Source: Diphasiastrum complanatum (taxonomy: Eukaryota > Streptophyta > Lycopodiopsida > Lycopodiales > Lycopodiaceae). From it: a stretch of 64,000 nt of DNA. Of this stretch, positions 45,001-55,025 are shown piece after piece (position 1 is the stretch's first letter; each line of letters starts with the position of its first letter). The translations under genes were made by a program, and so were the position numbers. The stretch spans positions 23,751,106 to 23,815,105 of the forward strand of contig CM055100.1 of assembly GCA_029204225.1 (NCBI GenBank), in the 5' to 3' direction. The notes beneath the pieces are model-generated. The model had not been told where the DNA came from. It saw only the letters and a program-made list of their open reading frames with translations, and made no database searches.

Positions 45001-48000
45001 GCAGGTTGCTAGGAGATGGCCAGAAGGCTGAGGTGGATGCCTAGTTGGCAAAGCAAGGCCACATGGCAGGGGTGGATCAAGCATGGAGTGGGAGGTATAC
45101 CTCTCCTATGCTGGTTTTATTTTGTGTGAAAAGAGGTGGAGGTAGTGGTGCATCCTTCTCTTTGCTCTCTCTTATGACTTTTGGCAGCCATGGACAATAC
45201 CACTTGGTTTGTGAAGAGACAGCAGGAGTAGCCTTGTATTTACCTTCCTTGAGTAACTTTTGATTCTCTTCTATCATCTCTTTCTTAATTCACCTCTCTT
45301 CTTCTTGTAAAATGGATCCTACTCCTACCACACAGCCTATGTCCCCTGCTAAGGAGGTTACTGCATCTACCTCTACCTTAGATCCTGATACCTTGTTGTT
45401 GGCAATTAGCAATCTACAGCAACAGATTGTGGAAATGCAAGCTAAGCATAGTCGGGATCAGCAGGAACTCAAGGAGTTGACGCAGCTAAGGCAATTGGTG
45501 CATCAACCCTTGTTCACTCCTGAAGTTTTTGCTGGGGAAAAGAAGGATAGAACCCCGGAGGCGGTCTTGCAATGGCTAGATCGATGGAATTCGCACTTTT
45601 CCATGCACGATTCATCCGAGGATAACAAGACCAAATTCTTATATTTTCTGAGTTGTATGTTGTACATATACTAGTATATTTCAATGATTAAAAGTCATTT
45701 AAGTGAGGTTTCTAGAAATTGGAAGGATTTCTGTAAGGCCTTTAAGGCGGCCTTCCTTCCAATTCTTGATGATTTTGAATTTTTCCTTCAGTATGCAACG
45801 ATCCATATGGGGAACCGGCCCCTAGATCAGTATTCACAAGATTTTCAGGAGGTCTATTCTCGTTTTGCAACTAGAATACATCCTTTGCTAGTAAAGTTGC
45901 ATTTTATACTTGGGTTGCCAAGAGACTATCAGCTAGAGGTCAGGAGGAACCAGCCTCTTGCCCTCGAGGATGCTGTTCGCTTCGCCAGAATCTACGATGA
46001 TACTCGTATGATGGCCAAGCCTGAGACTGGTGTTTTGCCCAATGCAAAAGGTAAGAAGCCTTTCTTTCCAAAGAAATCGAAAGATAAGGCAAAGGATGGG
46101 TCTTCGGGTTCAGGAAAGTCAAAGAAAAGATCTACCTTGGACCAGGAAACCTTTATGAAAGCCAAAAGCGACAATCTATGCTTCAACTGCATGGAACCAG
46201 GTCATGTCGCGAAGGAATGTCCAAAGAAACGGAAAGCTAAAAGGGCAACTTTTAAGACACCAGGTAACTCTAGCATATCTAGTGTAGATCTTTCCTTTGC
46301 TGGTAATTCTGTGTGTGAGCATTGTTGTTTTAATACGACTTTTTTTGGCCCTCATGACCTCATTCGGATGAAGGGGACTGTGGTGGCCAAGCCGTAACTG
46401 TTTTATTTGACGATGGTTCCACGCATAATTTTATTGACGCTAATTTGTTGCCGAAGTTAAAGGTGGAAACAAGGCAAAGTGACCACCGATACACAGTGAA
46501 GCTGGCAACGGGCAGAAAGCCAAATTTGGGACCAGATAGTCCCACATCTACCAATAGAGATTCAAGCCTATAAGGATAAATTAGACTTTCACATAATGAA
46601 TCTAGATAGGGTAGATGTAATACTTGGAAAGGAGTGGTTCTATGAGAGGAACGAGTCTATGAGAAAAAACTATGTAACACACAATTTGTCGTTCTTGCAT
46701 AACGGCTCACTCATAGAATTAAATGGAAGTGTTGATATTTCTACTCCGTATATGCTCTTTGCTTTGGAAACAGTTAAATGTATGGATGTTGTTGATTGCA
46801 GTTCTTACTTATGTTGGTTAAAAGATTTTACTTACCATGAAGAACGTAGCTTGCAATTTTACAATCTCCAAATGGAACTAATGCTTAATAACCTAAAGCA
46901 AGAAACTCACCAGAAGGTGAAATTTTTAGAAAACTTAGGCAAGAATTTAACGATGTGTTTCCTGAGCAACTTCCTGAGGGTCTTCCCCCCTCTAGGGGTG
47001 TTGACCATGGTATTAAACTGATTCATGGTAGTTCACCTATATCATTGTACCCATATAGGATGAGTACTCCTGAAGAGGATGAGGTTTATAGGCAACTGCA
47101 AAATTATCTTAGGATGGGCCATGTTAAGCCTAGTAAATCTCCCTGTGGGGCACCTGTGCTCCTTGTTGATAAAAAAGACGGAAGCACTCGTCTTTGTGTG
47201 GACTTTAAAAAGTTGAATAAATTTACGATTAAAAACCGTTATCCTTTGCCACGAATGGATGAGCTGGTTGATCGATTGCATGGTGCAAAGTACTTCACCA
47301 AAATCGATTTGAGATCAGGGTATCATCAGATTCGCATAAAGACTGAGGATGTTGAAAAAACCGGATTTAGAACTAGGTACGGCCATTATGAGTTTCTGGT
47401 TTTACCATTTGGCTTGACAAATGCTCCAGCAACTTTCCAGCAGATCTTCTTCGTCCATATCTGGGAAAGTTCGTAATAATCTACTTAGATGATATTCTAT
47501 GCATTAATTGCATTAGCCTTGACGAATGTCCTCAGAGGGGCTAAAAGAGTAGTCGGCATAGTTGAATCAAAGTTTTGAGAACCTCAAATACTGTGTAACT
47601 ACAGTGCCCTTGTTCTCCCCCATGCACATGTGCATGGGAGGCTACCAAACTCAAGTGGGTATGTGGCATCATCATGCAAGAAGGCCCTCCACGAGTTTGG
47701 TGCTCAAAATTTTGCCTAAGTTTACTTGGGCCTTAAAAACTTTGGCCCCAAATAAAACCATGTGCTATGTTTTATTTATTTAACTAGGTTTATATTTCAA
47801 CAGTTTCGAACGCATTTCAGCGTTCGAAACACGTTTCGAGGAAACATTGTACCGAATCATGAAACAATGGAGCTTAGCTAATGTAATCTGATGTGGGCAT
47901 GGGTCTTCAAGGAGGGCCAAAATGCAACATAACTTTGTTCATGGTAATTCTCAAAAAGAGAAACTATCTTCATGTTACTATGGCCCATCCCACATCAACA

Positions 48001-50184
48001 GAAACTTAGTGTTGTTGTTCATAAGCTTTAGTTATATGTTAATGCCCATACATGTGACATTTTTCAAGGAGGTACATTGCAAATTGGGGTAGATGAGGAT
48101 CTTGCTACAAAGTTTCATAAAATCCAAAGCTTTTTTTTTTTCCATTCCTAACAACTGCTATTCTACAAAAATAGTATGGCCGACACAAACACTAAGTTTT
48201 ACATACAGTACAATGAAATGGTCATTGCATTGATGAGGCTACATTGAAGCTCATGGATGTTTTTGTTCACACTCCATTACTTCTAAACATAATTGCAAGC
48301 AATAATTCAGTACGCATTTCGGATCATGATTCAAGATTTTGTCCAGCAGTGTCTCAAAACACAAATTATTTTTTTTATTTCTTATTTGGTGGGTCATGGG
48401 TTATTGTTAGTTTTCCCATTTAGTCCTTAATATTGCCATTCCGAGAAGTCTTAAGAATAGGATTCTTAAAAAAATTGCACAATAAATTTTGCAATCCGGA
48501 CAGCCTACTACCATACGGTCACAGGTAGCACCAAATACCCTACCATTGGCCATTTTATTTTCATTTCAAAACTAATACAACAATTCTTCATTTCAGTATA
48601 TGTAATATTGAGGGCAATGATTTTATTATTAGGGACAAGTCAAGTACACTCTACAAATATCATCTACTTTGGATCCCAAGCCATCACTCGGTGGATGGCT
48701 CGCTATTAGAGATCATACATATGCTTTTGGTAACTTCTAGAGACATGCACAAAGGATGCCTTGCTGAACATGCCTAAGTGATGCCCTCGTTTGGTTATCG
48801 CCTAGAAGATTCCCTTAAGGGCATCCAAAAGATATAAGTGGGAATCAAACCGTTCATTATACAATTGATTGAAGTAATGCTTCTAAATCCTTTGCAAGAG
48901 GCTCTATTGCAGTTCTTTGCAAGGATCTACAATTATTCATTCTGGTTAGATTGTTGTTCATTAGGTATTCTTTGTTAGAGAATAGATCATAACTTGATGC
49001 TCATCATTTGTTACCATTCTCTTTTACATGTGATGCTTTATCACAGCTTTATCTCACGAATCTTAGTAGCAAGTACATGATGGGTAGCACAAGTACCAAG
49101 GTTAGTGTATTGTTTATGGTACAATGAAATGGTCATCGCATTAAGCTATCTCTTTGACGAATGGAAGTGCTCTTTACTTTGTGTTTCATGTATCCTTATG
49201 ATTGATACTTGAGTCTATTGACATGTTTGCTCAAACTCCATCACTTCTAGATTAGGCCTAAGCACTTGCTACTACCATATAGTCACTGGCATAGAATTTA
49301 TGAACCGTGGACGGTTCACCACGGTTCAAAGAACCGTACGGTTCTCAAGAAATCTTGGGGGGAACCGTGATGAACCGTACAATTGATTAATTGATTTTTT
49401 TTGGGTTTTCCACCCCCAAAAATAGCCCAAAAAAATGCCAAACAAATTAGGGAGTGGGTACAGATTAGTACAGTTGCTTACAGCAAACAAAGTACAGTAG
49501 CCAAAAATAGCAAACAAAGTACAGTAGCCAAAAAAATACCCGAAATCTGTGAAATGAGGACCAAAAATGCTTGGGACGGGGTTTTGGGGGGAAATGGGTA
49601 ATTAATTAATTAAATAGAGGAACCGTACCACGGTTCATGAACCATGGTACGGTTCATCCCACGGTTCCCAGGCCCCACGGTTCTGACAACCGTGGGTTCT
49701 ATGGTCACTGGTCATACAAGATCCATAGCCCTCTAATACAACGGTTGAAAGGTTTTATTTCGATATATGTTGTTTTGATCTTGCTCACATTCAAGGGCAA
49801 TGATTCTATTAGTCATAAAGTGTCAAAGATATTCTCCAATTACCATATCATTAAGCCTACTTTGGATCCCAAGTCATTATTTGGCAAATGACTCCCAATT
49901 ATTAATGATCATTTGTATACTTTAAGTAACTTCTAGAGACTCGCAAACGCGGACATTACATCTAACATCGAGGGATATTTATATTTCCTAAAAGAGCAGT
50001 CGAAGGAGGGCAAGCAAGGATCTACCAGGAAGCAAAGGTTGGGCCAGAGCGTGATGAAGTAGCGATAAGTGAAAATGGAATAAGGCTCGCTGAGCTCCTG
50101 ATCAATGAGAGACATGATGAGCGGAAGCTGCTCCTCCCCGTGATACGACTCGTAGCGGATACCTCCCTCCTCCTCCTCCGCCAT
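35620..50184 (-). CDS. NAA30: N-alpha-acetyltransferase 30 (NatC catalytic subunit), whole gene
   Basis: Four exons on the minus strand (50184-50026, 43705-43585, 36695-36640, 36072-35620) give a 262-residue protein through three GT-AG introns of 6320, 6889 and 567 bp. NAA30/MAK3 is the catalytic GNAT subunit of NatC. With NAA35 and NAA38 it acetylates Met-Leu/Ile/Phe/Trp N-termini on nascent chains at the ribosome. Seen here: [14 protein letters not shown] (about residues 31-44), VGTVVCKMG (61-69), the acetyl-CoA loop RGKGIA (89-94), [17 protein letters not shown] and the conserved end [15 protein letters not shown] (143-157). No stop or frameshift interrupts it, so it is probably functional. 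From memory, Arabidopsis MAK3 is about 190 residues. The extra length here is a His-rich tail (158-262). The introns hold retroelements and a MITE. Confidence 0.92.
36073..36639 (-). other. NAA30: NAA30 intron 3
   Basis: A 567 bp GT-AG intron without recognisable repeats. It is the only short intron of the gene. Confidence 0.85.
36640..36695 (-). CDS. NAA30: NAA30 exon 3
   Basis: A 56 bp exon coding for [18 protein letters not shown], with the split codon GCA (Ala94) completed by its first two bases. The acceptor is GACCTGCAG|CAACTG and the donor GATGAG|GTACCG. The phases match exon 2 (phase 1) and exon 4 (phase 0). It was recognised from the conserved helix between the RGxGIA loop and EVTLEAEV in NAA30 proteins. 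Confidence 0.92.
37128..37445. repeat. 99 bp direct duplication in NAA30 intron 2
   Basis: 37128-37226 and 37347-37445 are identical except for about one base (AACCTCAG versus AAGCTCAG). They begin AACACCCCAAGACAACAGCC and end GTTACAGACAAATCA. The word GGTTCTTAAC occurs on both sides of the first copy. The near identity indicates a recent duplication. Confidence 0.9.
38432..38852 (+). mobile_element. 5' LTR of a plus-strand copia
   Basis: 421 bp from TGTTAGAAATAATAAATG to TTGATTTCCTACA, directly followed by the PBS TGGTATCAGAGCCATGAC (38853-38870). It is related to the minus-strand LTR at 39449-39888: both contain CGAGA(C/T)TTGTGTAACCATGG, GACCCAATTTTGGTC and CTTGACTTTTGGGGGTGCCC. It lies within NAA30 intron 2. 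After about 320 bp of leader the element is cut by the small LTR at 39189. Confidence 0.8.
38853..38870 (+). other. primer binding site (initiator Met tRNA type)
   Basis: TGGTATCAGAGCCATGAC begins immediately after the LTR end CA. It defines the plus orientation of this copia end. Confidence 0.85.
39189..39332 (-). mobile_element. short (144 bp) LTR, TRIM-like, carrying a tRNA-like sequence
   Basis: On the minus strand it begins TGTTGGAATATCAATCC directly after a polypurine tract CTTGAGGGGGGG (39333-39344) and ends GATTTCTAACA. This gives TG...CA with TGTT/AACA inverted termini. At 144 bp it is in the TRIM/SMART size class. Half of it is the tRNA-like 39218-39290. Only about 100 bp of internal sequence lies between its polypurine tract and the PBS at 39433-39448, and the partner LTR there belongs to another family. 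Confidence 0.65.
39218..39290 (-). ncRNA. tRNA-like sequence inside the short LTR
   Basis: The minus strand reads 73 nt starting GGGCGGATAGCTCAGTGG and ending TGTCCA. The acceptor arms pair over all 7 positions (GGGCGGA with TCTGTCC, two G-U). The D arm is GCTC/GAGC with A-box TAGCTCAGTGGTAGAGC. The T arm is CTGGG/CCTAG around TTCGAAT, giving B-box GGGTTCGAATCC. The anticodon stem is only TCCC/GGGA with an enlarged loop, so it is not a canonical tRNA. The intact A and B boxes could still allow RNA polymerase III binding. CCA is not encoded. Confidence 0.65.
39433..39448 (-). other. primer binding site next to the copia F LTR
   Basis: The minus strand reads TGATATCAGAGCCAAG directly after the LTR end TTTCCTACA (39449), with one mismatch to the usual TGGTATCAGAGCC. 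A second similar word, TGGTGTCAAAGCCATGG, follows near 39417-39401. Confidence 0.75.
39449..39888 (-). mobile_element. copia F LTR with PPT and PBS on opposite sides
   Basis: 440 bp on the minus strand from TGTTAGAAATAAATGAC to TTGCTTTCCTACA. Upstream is the polypurine tract ATTTAAGGAGGG (39889-39900) and the RNase H tail of element F. Downstream is a PBS. Like 2102-2792, it therefore looks both 3' and 5'. The downstream internal sequence leads into the short LTR at 39332. Confidence 0.8.
39901..41664 (-). pseudogene. copia gag-pol relic with reverse transcriptase deleted (element F)
   Basis: Minus-strand order: gag UBN2 end (41314-41664) with [20 protein letters not shown]; zinc knuckle [14 protein letters not shown] (about 41270-41310); protease [20 protein letters not shown] (about 41040); GAG-pre-integrase with [18 protein letters not shown] and [14 protein letters not shown]; integrase with [31 protein letters not shown] and [13 protein letters not shown] (40061-40909). 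At about 40050 the frame jumps to [14 protein letters not shown] and [12 protein letters not shown], the pol C-terminus, followed by the polypurine tract and LTR. The whole reverse transcriptase and most of RNase H are therefore deleted. One stop (about 41317) and a frameshift (about 40910) are also present. Confidence 0.88.
41680..42004 (+). mobile_element. chimeric LTR fragment
   Basis: 41680-41805 matches, in plus sense, the middle of the F-type LTR (AACCTTAGGGTTTGGTGGCA ... TTGTTGCTGTTTTCTCTCTT). 41806-42004 matches the end of the other LTR type (38660-38852: TAGAACTTAGGGTTTGGAAG ... TTGATTTCCTACA). At the junction a perfect 21 bp inverted repeat (41815-41835 with 41843-41863, 7 nt loop) replaces a short piece found in the 38670 copy. 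No PBS follows the CA end. Confidence 0.7.
42153..42290 (+). pseudogene. gypsy gag N-terminal fragment
   Basis: The ATG at 42153 opens [19 protein letters not shown], then [15 protein letters not shown]. This matches the start of the gypsy G gag at 45312, where the same position reads [13 protein letters not shown]. Only about 45 codons are recognisable. It is a remnant of the same family within NAA30 intron 2. Confidence 0.5.
42291..43584. other. NAA30 intron 2, no element recognised
   Basis: AT-rich intronic sequence. Apart from possible further gag remnants up to about 42660, no repeat or coding motif was identified. Confidence 0.4.
43585..43705 (-). CDS. NAA30: NAA30 exon 2
   Basis: 121 bp coding for residues 54-93 plus the first base of codon 94. 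The acceptor is TTTGATCAG|GCATTTC and the donor GGCATTG|GTAAGC. It holds [20 protein letters not shown] and [14 protein letters not shown], the central beta strands and the acetyl-CoA pyrophosphate loop of the GNAT fold. It is separated from exon 1 by a gypsy element and a MITE. Confidence 0.93.
43992..44437 (+). mobile_element. 5' LTR of gypsy G
   Basis: 446 bp from TGTTAGGGAACAAACTCC to AAGGATTGTAACA. Two bases later is TGGTATCAGAGCCA (44440-44453), a PBS for initiator Met tRNA. It lies in NAA30 intron 1, antisense to the gene. Confidence 0.8.
44440..44453 (+). other. primer binding site of gypsy G
   Basis: TGGTATCAGAGCCA, two bases after the LTR end. An ~860 bp untranslated leader separates it from the gag ATG at 45312. 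Confidence 0.8.
45312..46397 (+). pseudogene. gypsy G gag
   Basis: Starts [20 protein letters not shown] and continues with a coiled-coil-like [21 protein letters not shown] stop cluster near 45672 interrupts the Retrotrans_gag domain, which resumes at 45684 with [36 protein letters not shown] and [20 protein letters not shown] Lys/Ser-rich linker and the knuckle [14 protein letters not shown] (about 46180) follow. About 50 residues separate the knuckle from the frame end at 46397, where the protease continues in another frame. Confidence 0.85.
46398..47780 (+). pseudogene. gypsy G protease and reverse transcriptase
   Basis: Protease near 46400-46530: [19 protein letters not shown], with Asp in place of the Ser/Thr of the DSG/DTG triplet. 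Then a degenerate linker with [10 protein letters not shown], matching the usual LGxxWL. RT (46955-47530): [68 protein letters not shown] and, after a frameshift, IYLDDILC (the YxDD motif). RNase H is only hinted at (about 47600-47700), and integrase and the 3' LTR are absent. The RT motifs fit a chromovirus-type gypsy. Confidence 0.88.
48205..48755. repeat. diverged direct duplication, copy 1 (empty site)
   Basis: Shares with 49118-49948 the ordered words TACAATGAAATGGTCAT(T/C)GCATT, CTACTACCATA, GGGCAATGATT, CTACTTTGGATCCCAAG and TAACTTCTAGAGAC. At 48515 it reads CCATACGGTCACAGGTAGC with no insertion, which is the unoccupied version of the MITE site at 49282. Confidence 0.75.
49118..49948. 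repeat. diverged direct duplication, copy 2 (with MITE)
   Basis: The partner of 48205-48755. It carries the 414 bp MITE between the CTACTACCATA and GGGCAATGATT words. It ends about 80 bp before NAA30 exon 1. Confidence 0.75.
49290..49703. mobile_element. 414 bp hAT-like MITE with 8 bp target duplication
   Basis: Flanked by perfect GTCACTGG duplications (49282-49289 and 49704-49711). Termini are CATAGAA inverted (CATAGAATTTATGAACCGTG on the left; the complement of the right end reads CATAGAACCCACGG). Subterminal regions are full of GAACCGT/ACGGTTC words that can pair. No coding capacity. The 8 bp duplication and CA-starting termini are typical of hAT elements. The duplicated segment at 48515 preserves the empty site. 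Confidence 0.82.
50026..50184 (-). CDS. NAA30: NAA30 exon 1
   Basis: Codes for residues 1-53, from the ATG at 50182-50184 ([20 protein letters not shown]) to ...LWPNLCFL. The donor is CTG|GTAGAT, phase 0. The upstream ATG at 50227-50229 in the same frame would add 15 basic residues. The MAEEEE start is preferred because an acidic N-terminus is usual in plant NAA30 and the sequence before it is GGAAGG-rich leader. The segment [20 protein letters not shown] is highly conserved in the family. Confidence 0.9.
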
Positions 50185-50400
50185 CGCCCTTCCCTTCCCT
50201 TCCCCTCCTTTCCTCCCTCTCAACAACAATACTCAACGATAATATATTACGGCCCTTTCCTTTTCATACCCTATCACATAAGCTGGAGATTTGTATGCAA
50301 TTTTGGCTCCTTGTTGATGGGCAAAGAGGAAAATAGTCCTAGCATTTGTGAGGAGCGATAGCGGACACGTGGAATCATCGGGTTGGTTAAGAATAGCCCA
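50185..50400 (-). promoter_or_regulatory. NAA30: NAA30 5' leader and presumed promoter
   Basis: Upstream of the ATG on the minus strand is a purine-rich GGAGGGAAGG run (50190-50222) and then an AT-rich stretch with AATATATT near 50240. No strong TATA box position could be fixed, as is common for housekeeping genes. No transposon was seen between this and exon 1. Confidence 0.4.
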
Positions 50401-52700
50401 ATTCTAAGCCATAACAAAAGCTTTTAAAATGTTTTGAATCTACATCGTAGATTTACAAATGCTACGTATGGTATTCGTCATCCAACGGTGGGCTACTTGT
50501 TGTAGCCACCCTCATCGCTCTAGCGGCTTGGGTAGCCCGCCTCTCTATGACAAATACCCTAGTGCATTCTAACTGTCAAGCTAAGTTGGTTGGGTAGAGC
50601 TGTTTCAGTATATGGTGAAGGCTGCTTGTCTTGAGGGATTTGCTTCTTGTGAGGTGCCCTAATAAGGTGGCGGCGGGTGGAGTTGTTTAGGTAGTAGGTA
50701 ATGGCCCACCACATATGATTTGGAGTCAGCCTCTCCAAATATATGGGGTAATGCCACCCCTCCCCCCCCCCCCCCCCCCCCCCTTAAAAAAAAATTATGT
50801 TATTGCACATAAATGCCTTTTGTTGGAATTTTTCAAACTTTTTAGCATTTTGTTTTACTTCGGTTTAAAAAAAAAGGACTCTACTTTGAAAATTATTTGA
50901 ATTCTCTCTCTCTCTCTCTCTCTCAATGCCTCTCTATGTTTCAATCAAGTGCTCCCAAGTGACATTTTTTTAACAAGGGTTCTAAATGTATATCCTACTA
51001 CGTGTGGGCCATTTGCCCTCATGATTGATTCATACACATTTAGTTCAAAAAATACGTGAACAATCTATCAAAATTCAAATAGCTTGGGTTGCTAGTGCAG
51101 TGTAAGAATATGCTACAACTTTCGAGGGCTACTAGCCTGAATGCCCCATAAACATTAAATTATACTTGGCTAGTGTTAAAAAATTGAATTTCCTTTTGGG
51201 ATTTATGAGATGTCATTTTTATTGCAAATACATTATTGAGCAATGATTGTTGAGTTTGCCCTACCACTGAGGTAGGGTGATCATTGGGTGGGCCATAAGA
51301 ATGTGCTAAGCGCTCCACAATCACCAATCACCAATCAACAATCATGGATCATTAGTTGGTCTATAATGTTTGAGGCTACTATCGTAGCATATTTCCCACT
51401 CTTAATTATCCTACGTAGTTAGTAGTGGAGGGGGCAAGCATGTTTTGGCTTGGTCACTCGACTTTGATAAATATTTTTCCTTTTGATTCTCTTCCAACAC
51501 TTTTGTGTTAGTGGCATGTGTGCCATGTGTCACTTTTTATTTGGAGTCACTTGTTTCTCTTATTATAATCTTTAATTGAAGTCACATGTTTCTCTTATTA
51601 TAATCAAAGTTAGTTGTCATTTTTAGTTTTTGGTTTGAAGCTAGACTGTTGAGGATTGGTGAATAAGCACAATCAGCAAGAATATTAGTTGACAATTAGC
51701 TCCTTCCAATGTTTAGCTCATTACAAAAAAATTGGTGGGCGCATGTGCTTAGGGAAATAATTGAGGCCATAACTTACTAATCTTTGTCACTACATATGCT
51801 AACATATGGTATGGACTAAGTTGGCCTAACATATGGTAGTGGGAGGCAACTACAGAGGCCTATTGCCTATAGTATATCATGATTCTAGATTACCATATGT
51901 AGCAATTGAGGGGGTTCAACTCACCCCCTCAAGTTTGATAAACATTATTTTTAGTTGCATTTTTTTTTTCATTTTTGTGATGGTGACATGTGTGTCGAGT
52001 ACCACACATGTCACCTTTGTGCATGTATTGAAGGTTGGTCTTGTCACATCATTGTGAGACATTGGCCCTTCGTAATGGGAAATATCAACTCTTAGAATAT
52101 GTACTTGACAAAAATATTCTCTTGATAAGAATGTTACTTGTATTATTTCATCAATAAAATGTTTATATACGAATAGCAGCACGGCAGCAAAGTGTTGGCA
52201 CAAACCCCTAACCTAAGTAAATATATACAAAAATTATGCCCAAAATCTAGGTATGTCTTACTATTCCTAATTGCAAGTACTTGAGCAAAGGAGTCATCTC
52301 TTGATACGCTACAGGATACCAACCAATCTTACCTATGTCATATTGTATAAGCTTGACATTTATTTGCATTGCTAGTCCTCCAACCCTTCATACTTGAAGA
52401 TTTTGTTATTTCCTTTATATTAATGATAGCTTGCATTGGAGGCATCCATAGGACCATAATTCCTTGATGGTGGCATAAACCGAGGGGGAGGAGTAAATGG
52501 AATACTGTCTTTTTTTTCATTTTCACATCAATAAGAGAAGCATGAATTTAAGGAAGCCCCAATATCTAGGTTGATCCACATAATTTTTGCATTCACCACT
52601 TCTTGCCATGATAGAAATACCAACTGGGAGTAGGAATTATGAAACTTTGTCAACAAGATACAAAAGCAATAGCTTAGTTCTACTTAGAGACTATGAGATG
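50401..52700. other. intergenic, no gene recognised
   Basis: Contains a 22 bp poly-C run (50762-50783), a (CT)n stretch near 50905-50924, and an inverted repeat TTGAGGGGGT/ACCCCCTCAA near 51906-51934. Otherwise it is AT-rich sequence. Open frames such as 51833-52057 show no family features. Confidence 0.45.
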
Positions 52701-53231
52701 TAATGATCCACAATAATGCAATATAACTTCATCACCTTACCAAGATCATTAAGGTTCTAATCAAGCATATCACAAGAGCCTTTGATTTTATTAACAAGAT
52801 GCCATTAATATTAACCGATGTGTCTATGCATGTTACATAAGAAAGAACGCAACACTTGCTCGCAATGGAAGAGCTTCATCTTCTTCTACTATCCTCCTCA
52901 ATACAACATATGAAAAGATCTTTGAAAGGAACACACACTTACTCTTTCTCTCTTTTCATTGAGGAAATGTTTGGGATGGCCTTTCCAAATCCTAACCTAA
53001 TGTAAGAGTCCAATCTCTAATCCTAGCCCTAGATTGCTACCGATTGTCAAGTTGAGACATTGCTAATAGAATGACATAACTTGCGTACCACTTTAAGAGA
53101 TAATTTGATGCACAGGTTTTGGCCTCATCCAAGTTGCATGTCACATGTATGACGTCCAAAATAGGACAAAGCATATATTCCTAAGTTAGACCACAACATT
53201 TGCCTAAGTTGATACTTGCATATTTTTCAAA
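52700..53231 (-). mobile_element. possible copia LTR (left edge uncertain)
   Basis: On the minus strand a purine tract GATTTGAAGGGGAG (53232-53245) precedes TTTGAAAAATATGC, which resembles the TGTGAAAAATTGCC start of the A-family LTR. Similar words to that LTR occur further in. No pol tail adjoins it and the other edge is not found. Confidence 0.35.
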
Positions 53232-53803
53232 CTCCCCTTCAAATCCAACTTAACATCTATAATACATGCCAAGATAAGACTTGTTGAAGAACCATTTCCA
53301 AGTGTTATGAAGAGTTCTCCTCCAAACAAACCAACCTAGCATCCTTGATCTACTTGCTCTCGTGTCTTTTAGGAGTGGGTATGATATTTGCTTCCATAAG
53401 TTATCCATGTTCATAGAGGCATATTGTAAACTTTGTCTAAGAGTAATGAAATCATCCTCAAAGGACAATTATCGACTAAAATTCTAGCAAACAAAATCAC
53501 AGTAAAATCAACCCCACCCAAGCACCAACACAAATTTTTCAAAAAAAAACAAAGAGCTTACACACATATTATATTTCTCTTTGTATATAGGACATATACA
53601 GAGTTTTTTTTGGTGGCAACCCTTGCATGGGCCGAGTTGCCACTGATGGGATGGATGTCCAACCAATTGCCTAGTCATGAGTACGATTGGCCCTAGTCTC
53701 ATGACTGGATTTAAAACACAATAGTACAATAAATCTATTCTTTTCCTAACTCTCTCCATAAAAGTAGAGTTACTTTTTCAACACACATATAACGTGCTAA
53801 AGT

Positions 53804-53940
53804 TAAACAATTTTAAGTACAAAAAACTTTGATCTAAACTTATCAATCTTTTCTCTCACAAGTGGCTTTGTAAAAATGTCAAATAGTTGCTCATCAACAA
53901 TTCCACAATGAACAACATTTGTCTCCTTGTTTCGTTGGAA
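53804..53940 (-). pseudogene. copia RNase H tail (element J)
   Basis: The minus frame reads FQRNKETNVVHCGIVDEQLF, then DIFTKPLVREKIDKFRSKFF and a stop (53804-53806). This is the C-terminus of copia pol (DEQLADIFTKPLxxxKFxxFRxxLG). Only about 45 codons remain. Confidence 0.7.
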
Positions 53941-54099
53941 GAAGGAAACAGAATCAATAGTAGTAAAGTTGAAGTCGACAGATGTACTATTGGGCTCTAA
54001 GGAAGAATCCTTCTTTTAATGCATGACTACGCCTATCAAAAGTCGAACAAATCTATTGCGAAAATCATCACATACAAACCCTTTAGTAACTAATTTCGA

Positions 54100-54780
54100 A
54101 ATCATTAGAACTAAAGCGATTTCGTAGACAAACAATTACATTTGTAAGCGATGTATGTAGAGTATCACATTATCAAAACAGACGACTATTCAGAGTAAAC
54201 AATAAGAGACTTATCAAACACAAATAACTTCAAAGAAGCATGCATACATTCCAACATAATACCAAACGCAATAAGAAGATATGATTGATTTGGTAAGTAG
54301 CATGTACAAATTAGTTGATACGAGTACAAAACAATAGCAGATGCAACCACGTACTCCAAACTATCTATGAGTAACTGATAATTTTGTCTGATGCACTTTT
54401 GCTAATAAGCACTAAGCGTTGATAGCAATATTCAAAAATAGAAATATCAATTATTCTTTATATCAAATGATCAACTATTTATATTAATGAGGGATGTCGT
54501 TTAGGCTTATCCCATTAGGGCAACTAATTAAGTCGTATGTCACAATTGACACTTATCATAATGCGATGTCACTCATTCAATTAGAAAAAAAATAGTTATC
54601 TATATAACAAACTAAAACTTGATCTAGTTAGTCTTCGACAATAGTCGAGTATGTCAAAGCCTTCCATTGTTCGATTCACTTTTATTTTTGCAGACTGTAT
54701 GAAAGAATGAGTAAAAATGTAGAGCTGGATAAATGAATGGATGTCGATTAATTATAGAATTATAGGAGAATAATCTAGCA
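54100..54780 (-). mobile_element. 3' LTR of copia K (far edge uncertain)
   Basis: On the minus strand a TAAGGGGGAG tract (54781-54790) is followed by TGCTAGATTATTCTCC at 54780, the LTR start. The first 150 bp share spaced words with the H LTR at 62603 (TTTTTACTCATT and CAGTCTGCAAAAA). The end was not located. Confidence 0.45.
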
Positions 54781-54790
54781 CTCCCCCTTA

Positions 54791-55025
54791 ATCTGAATCT
54801 ATGAATGCCCTGACCTGTTCTGCACAAAACTTATTGGGTGCATCCAAGCTTAGTGCCTTATTAAAAATATCATTTGTTATGTCTTGCATTCGTCAGTACT
54901 ACAAGTTTACTTCTTTGTCAAGAACTTTGCTTTTGACATAGTGGTACTTAATTTCAATGTGCTTACTCCTATGATGAAACCTAGAGTTGGCTAATAAAGC
55001 AATAGCACTTTGAATAATCAGAAAA
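54791..55025 (-). pseudogene. copia RNase H fragment (element K)
   Basis: The minus strand reads IIQSAIALLANSRFHHRSKH, then IEIKYHYVKSKVLDKEVNL, and after stops DIFNKALSLDAPNKFCAEQV and a stop before the purine tract. It is the same lineage as element H (62340-62595), with NPRFHS and FTKALSINAHNQFCA at the same places. Confidence 0.75.

Noticed and set aside
53250-53468. Minus-strand 72-residue frame with several Trp residues
   Set aside because: No similarity to a known domain, and it lies just upstream of a putative polypurine tract. More likely untranslated retroelement sequence.
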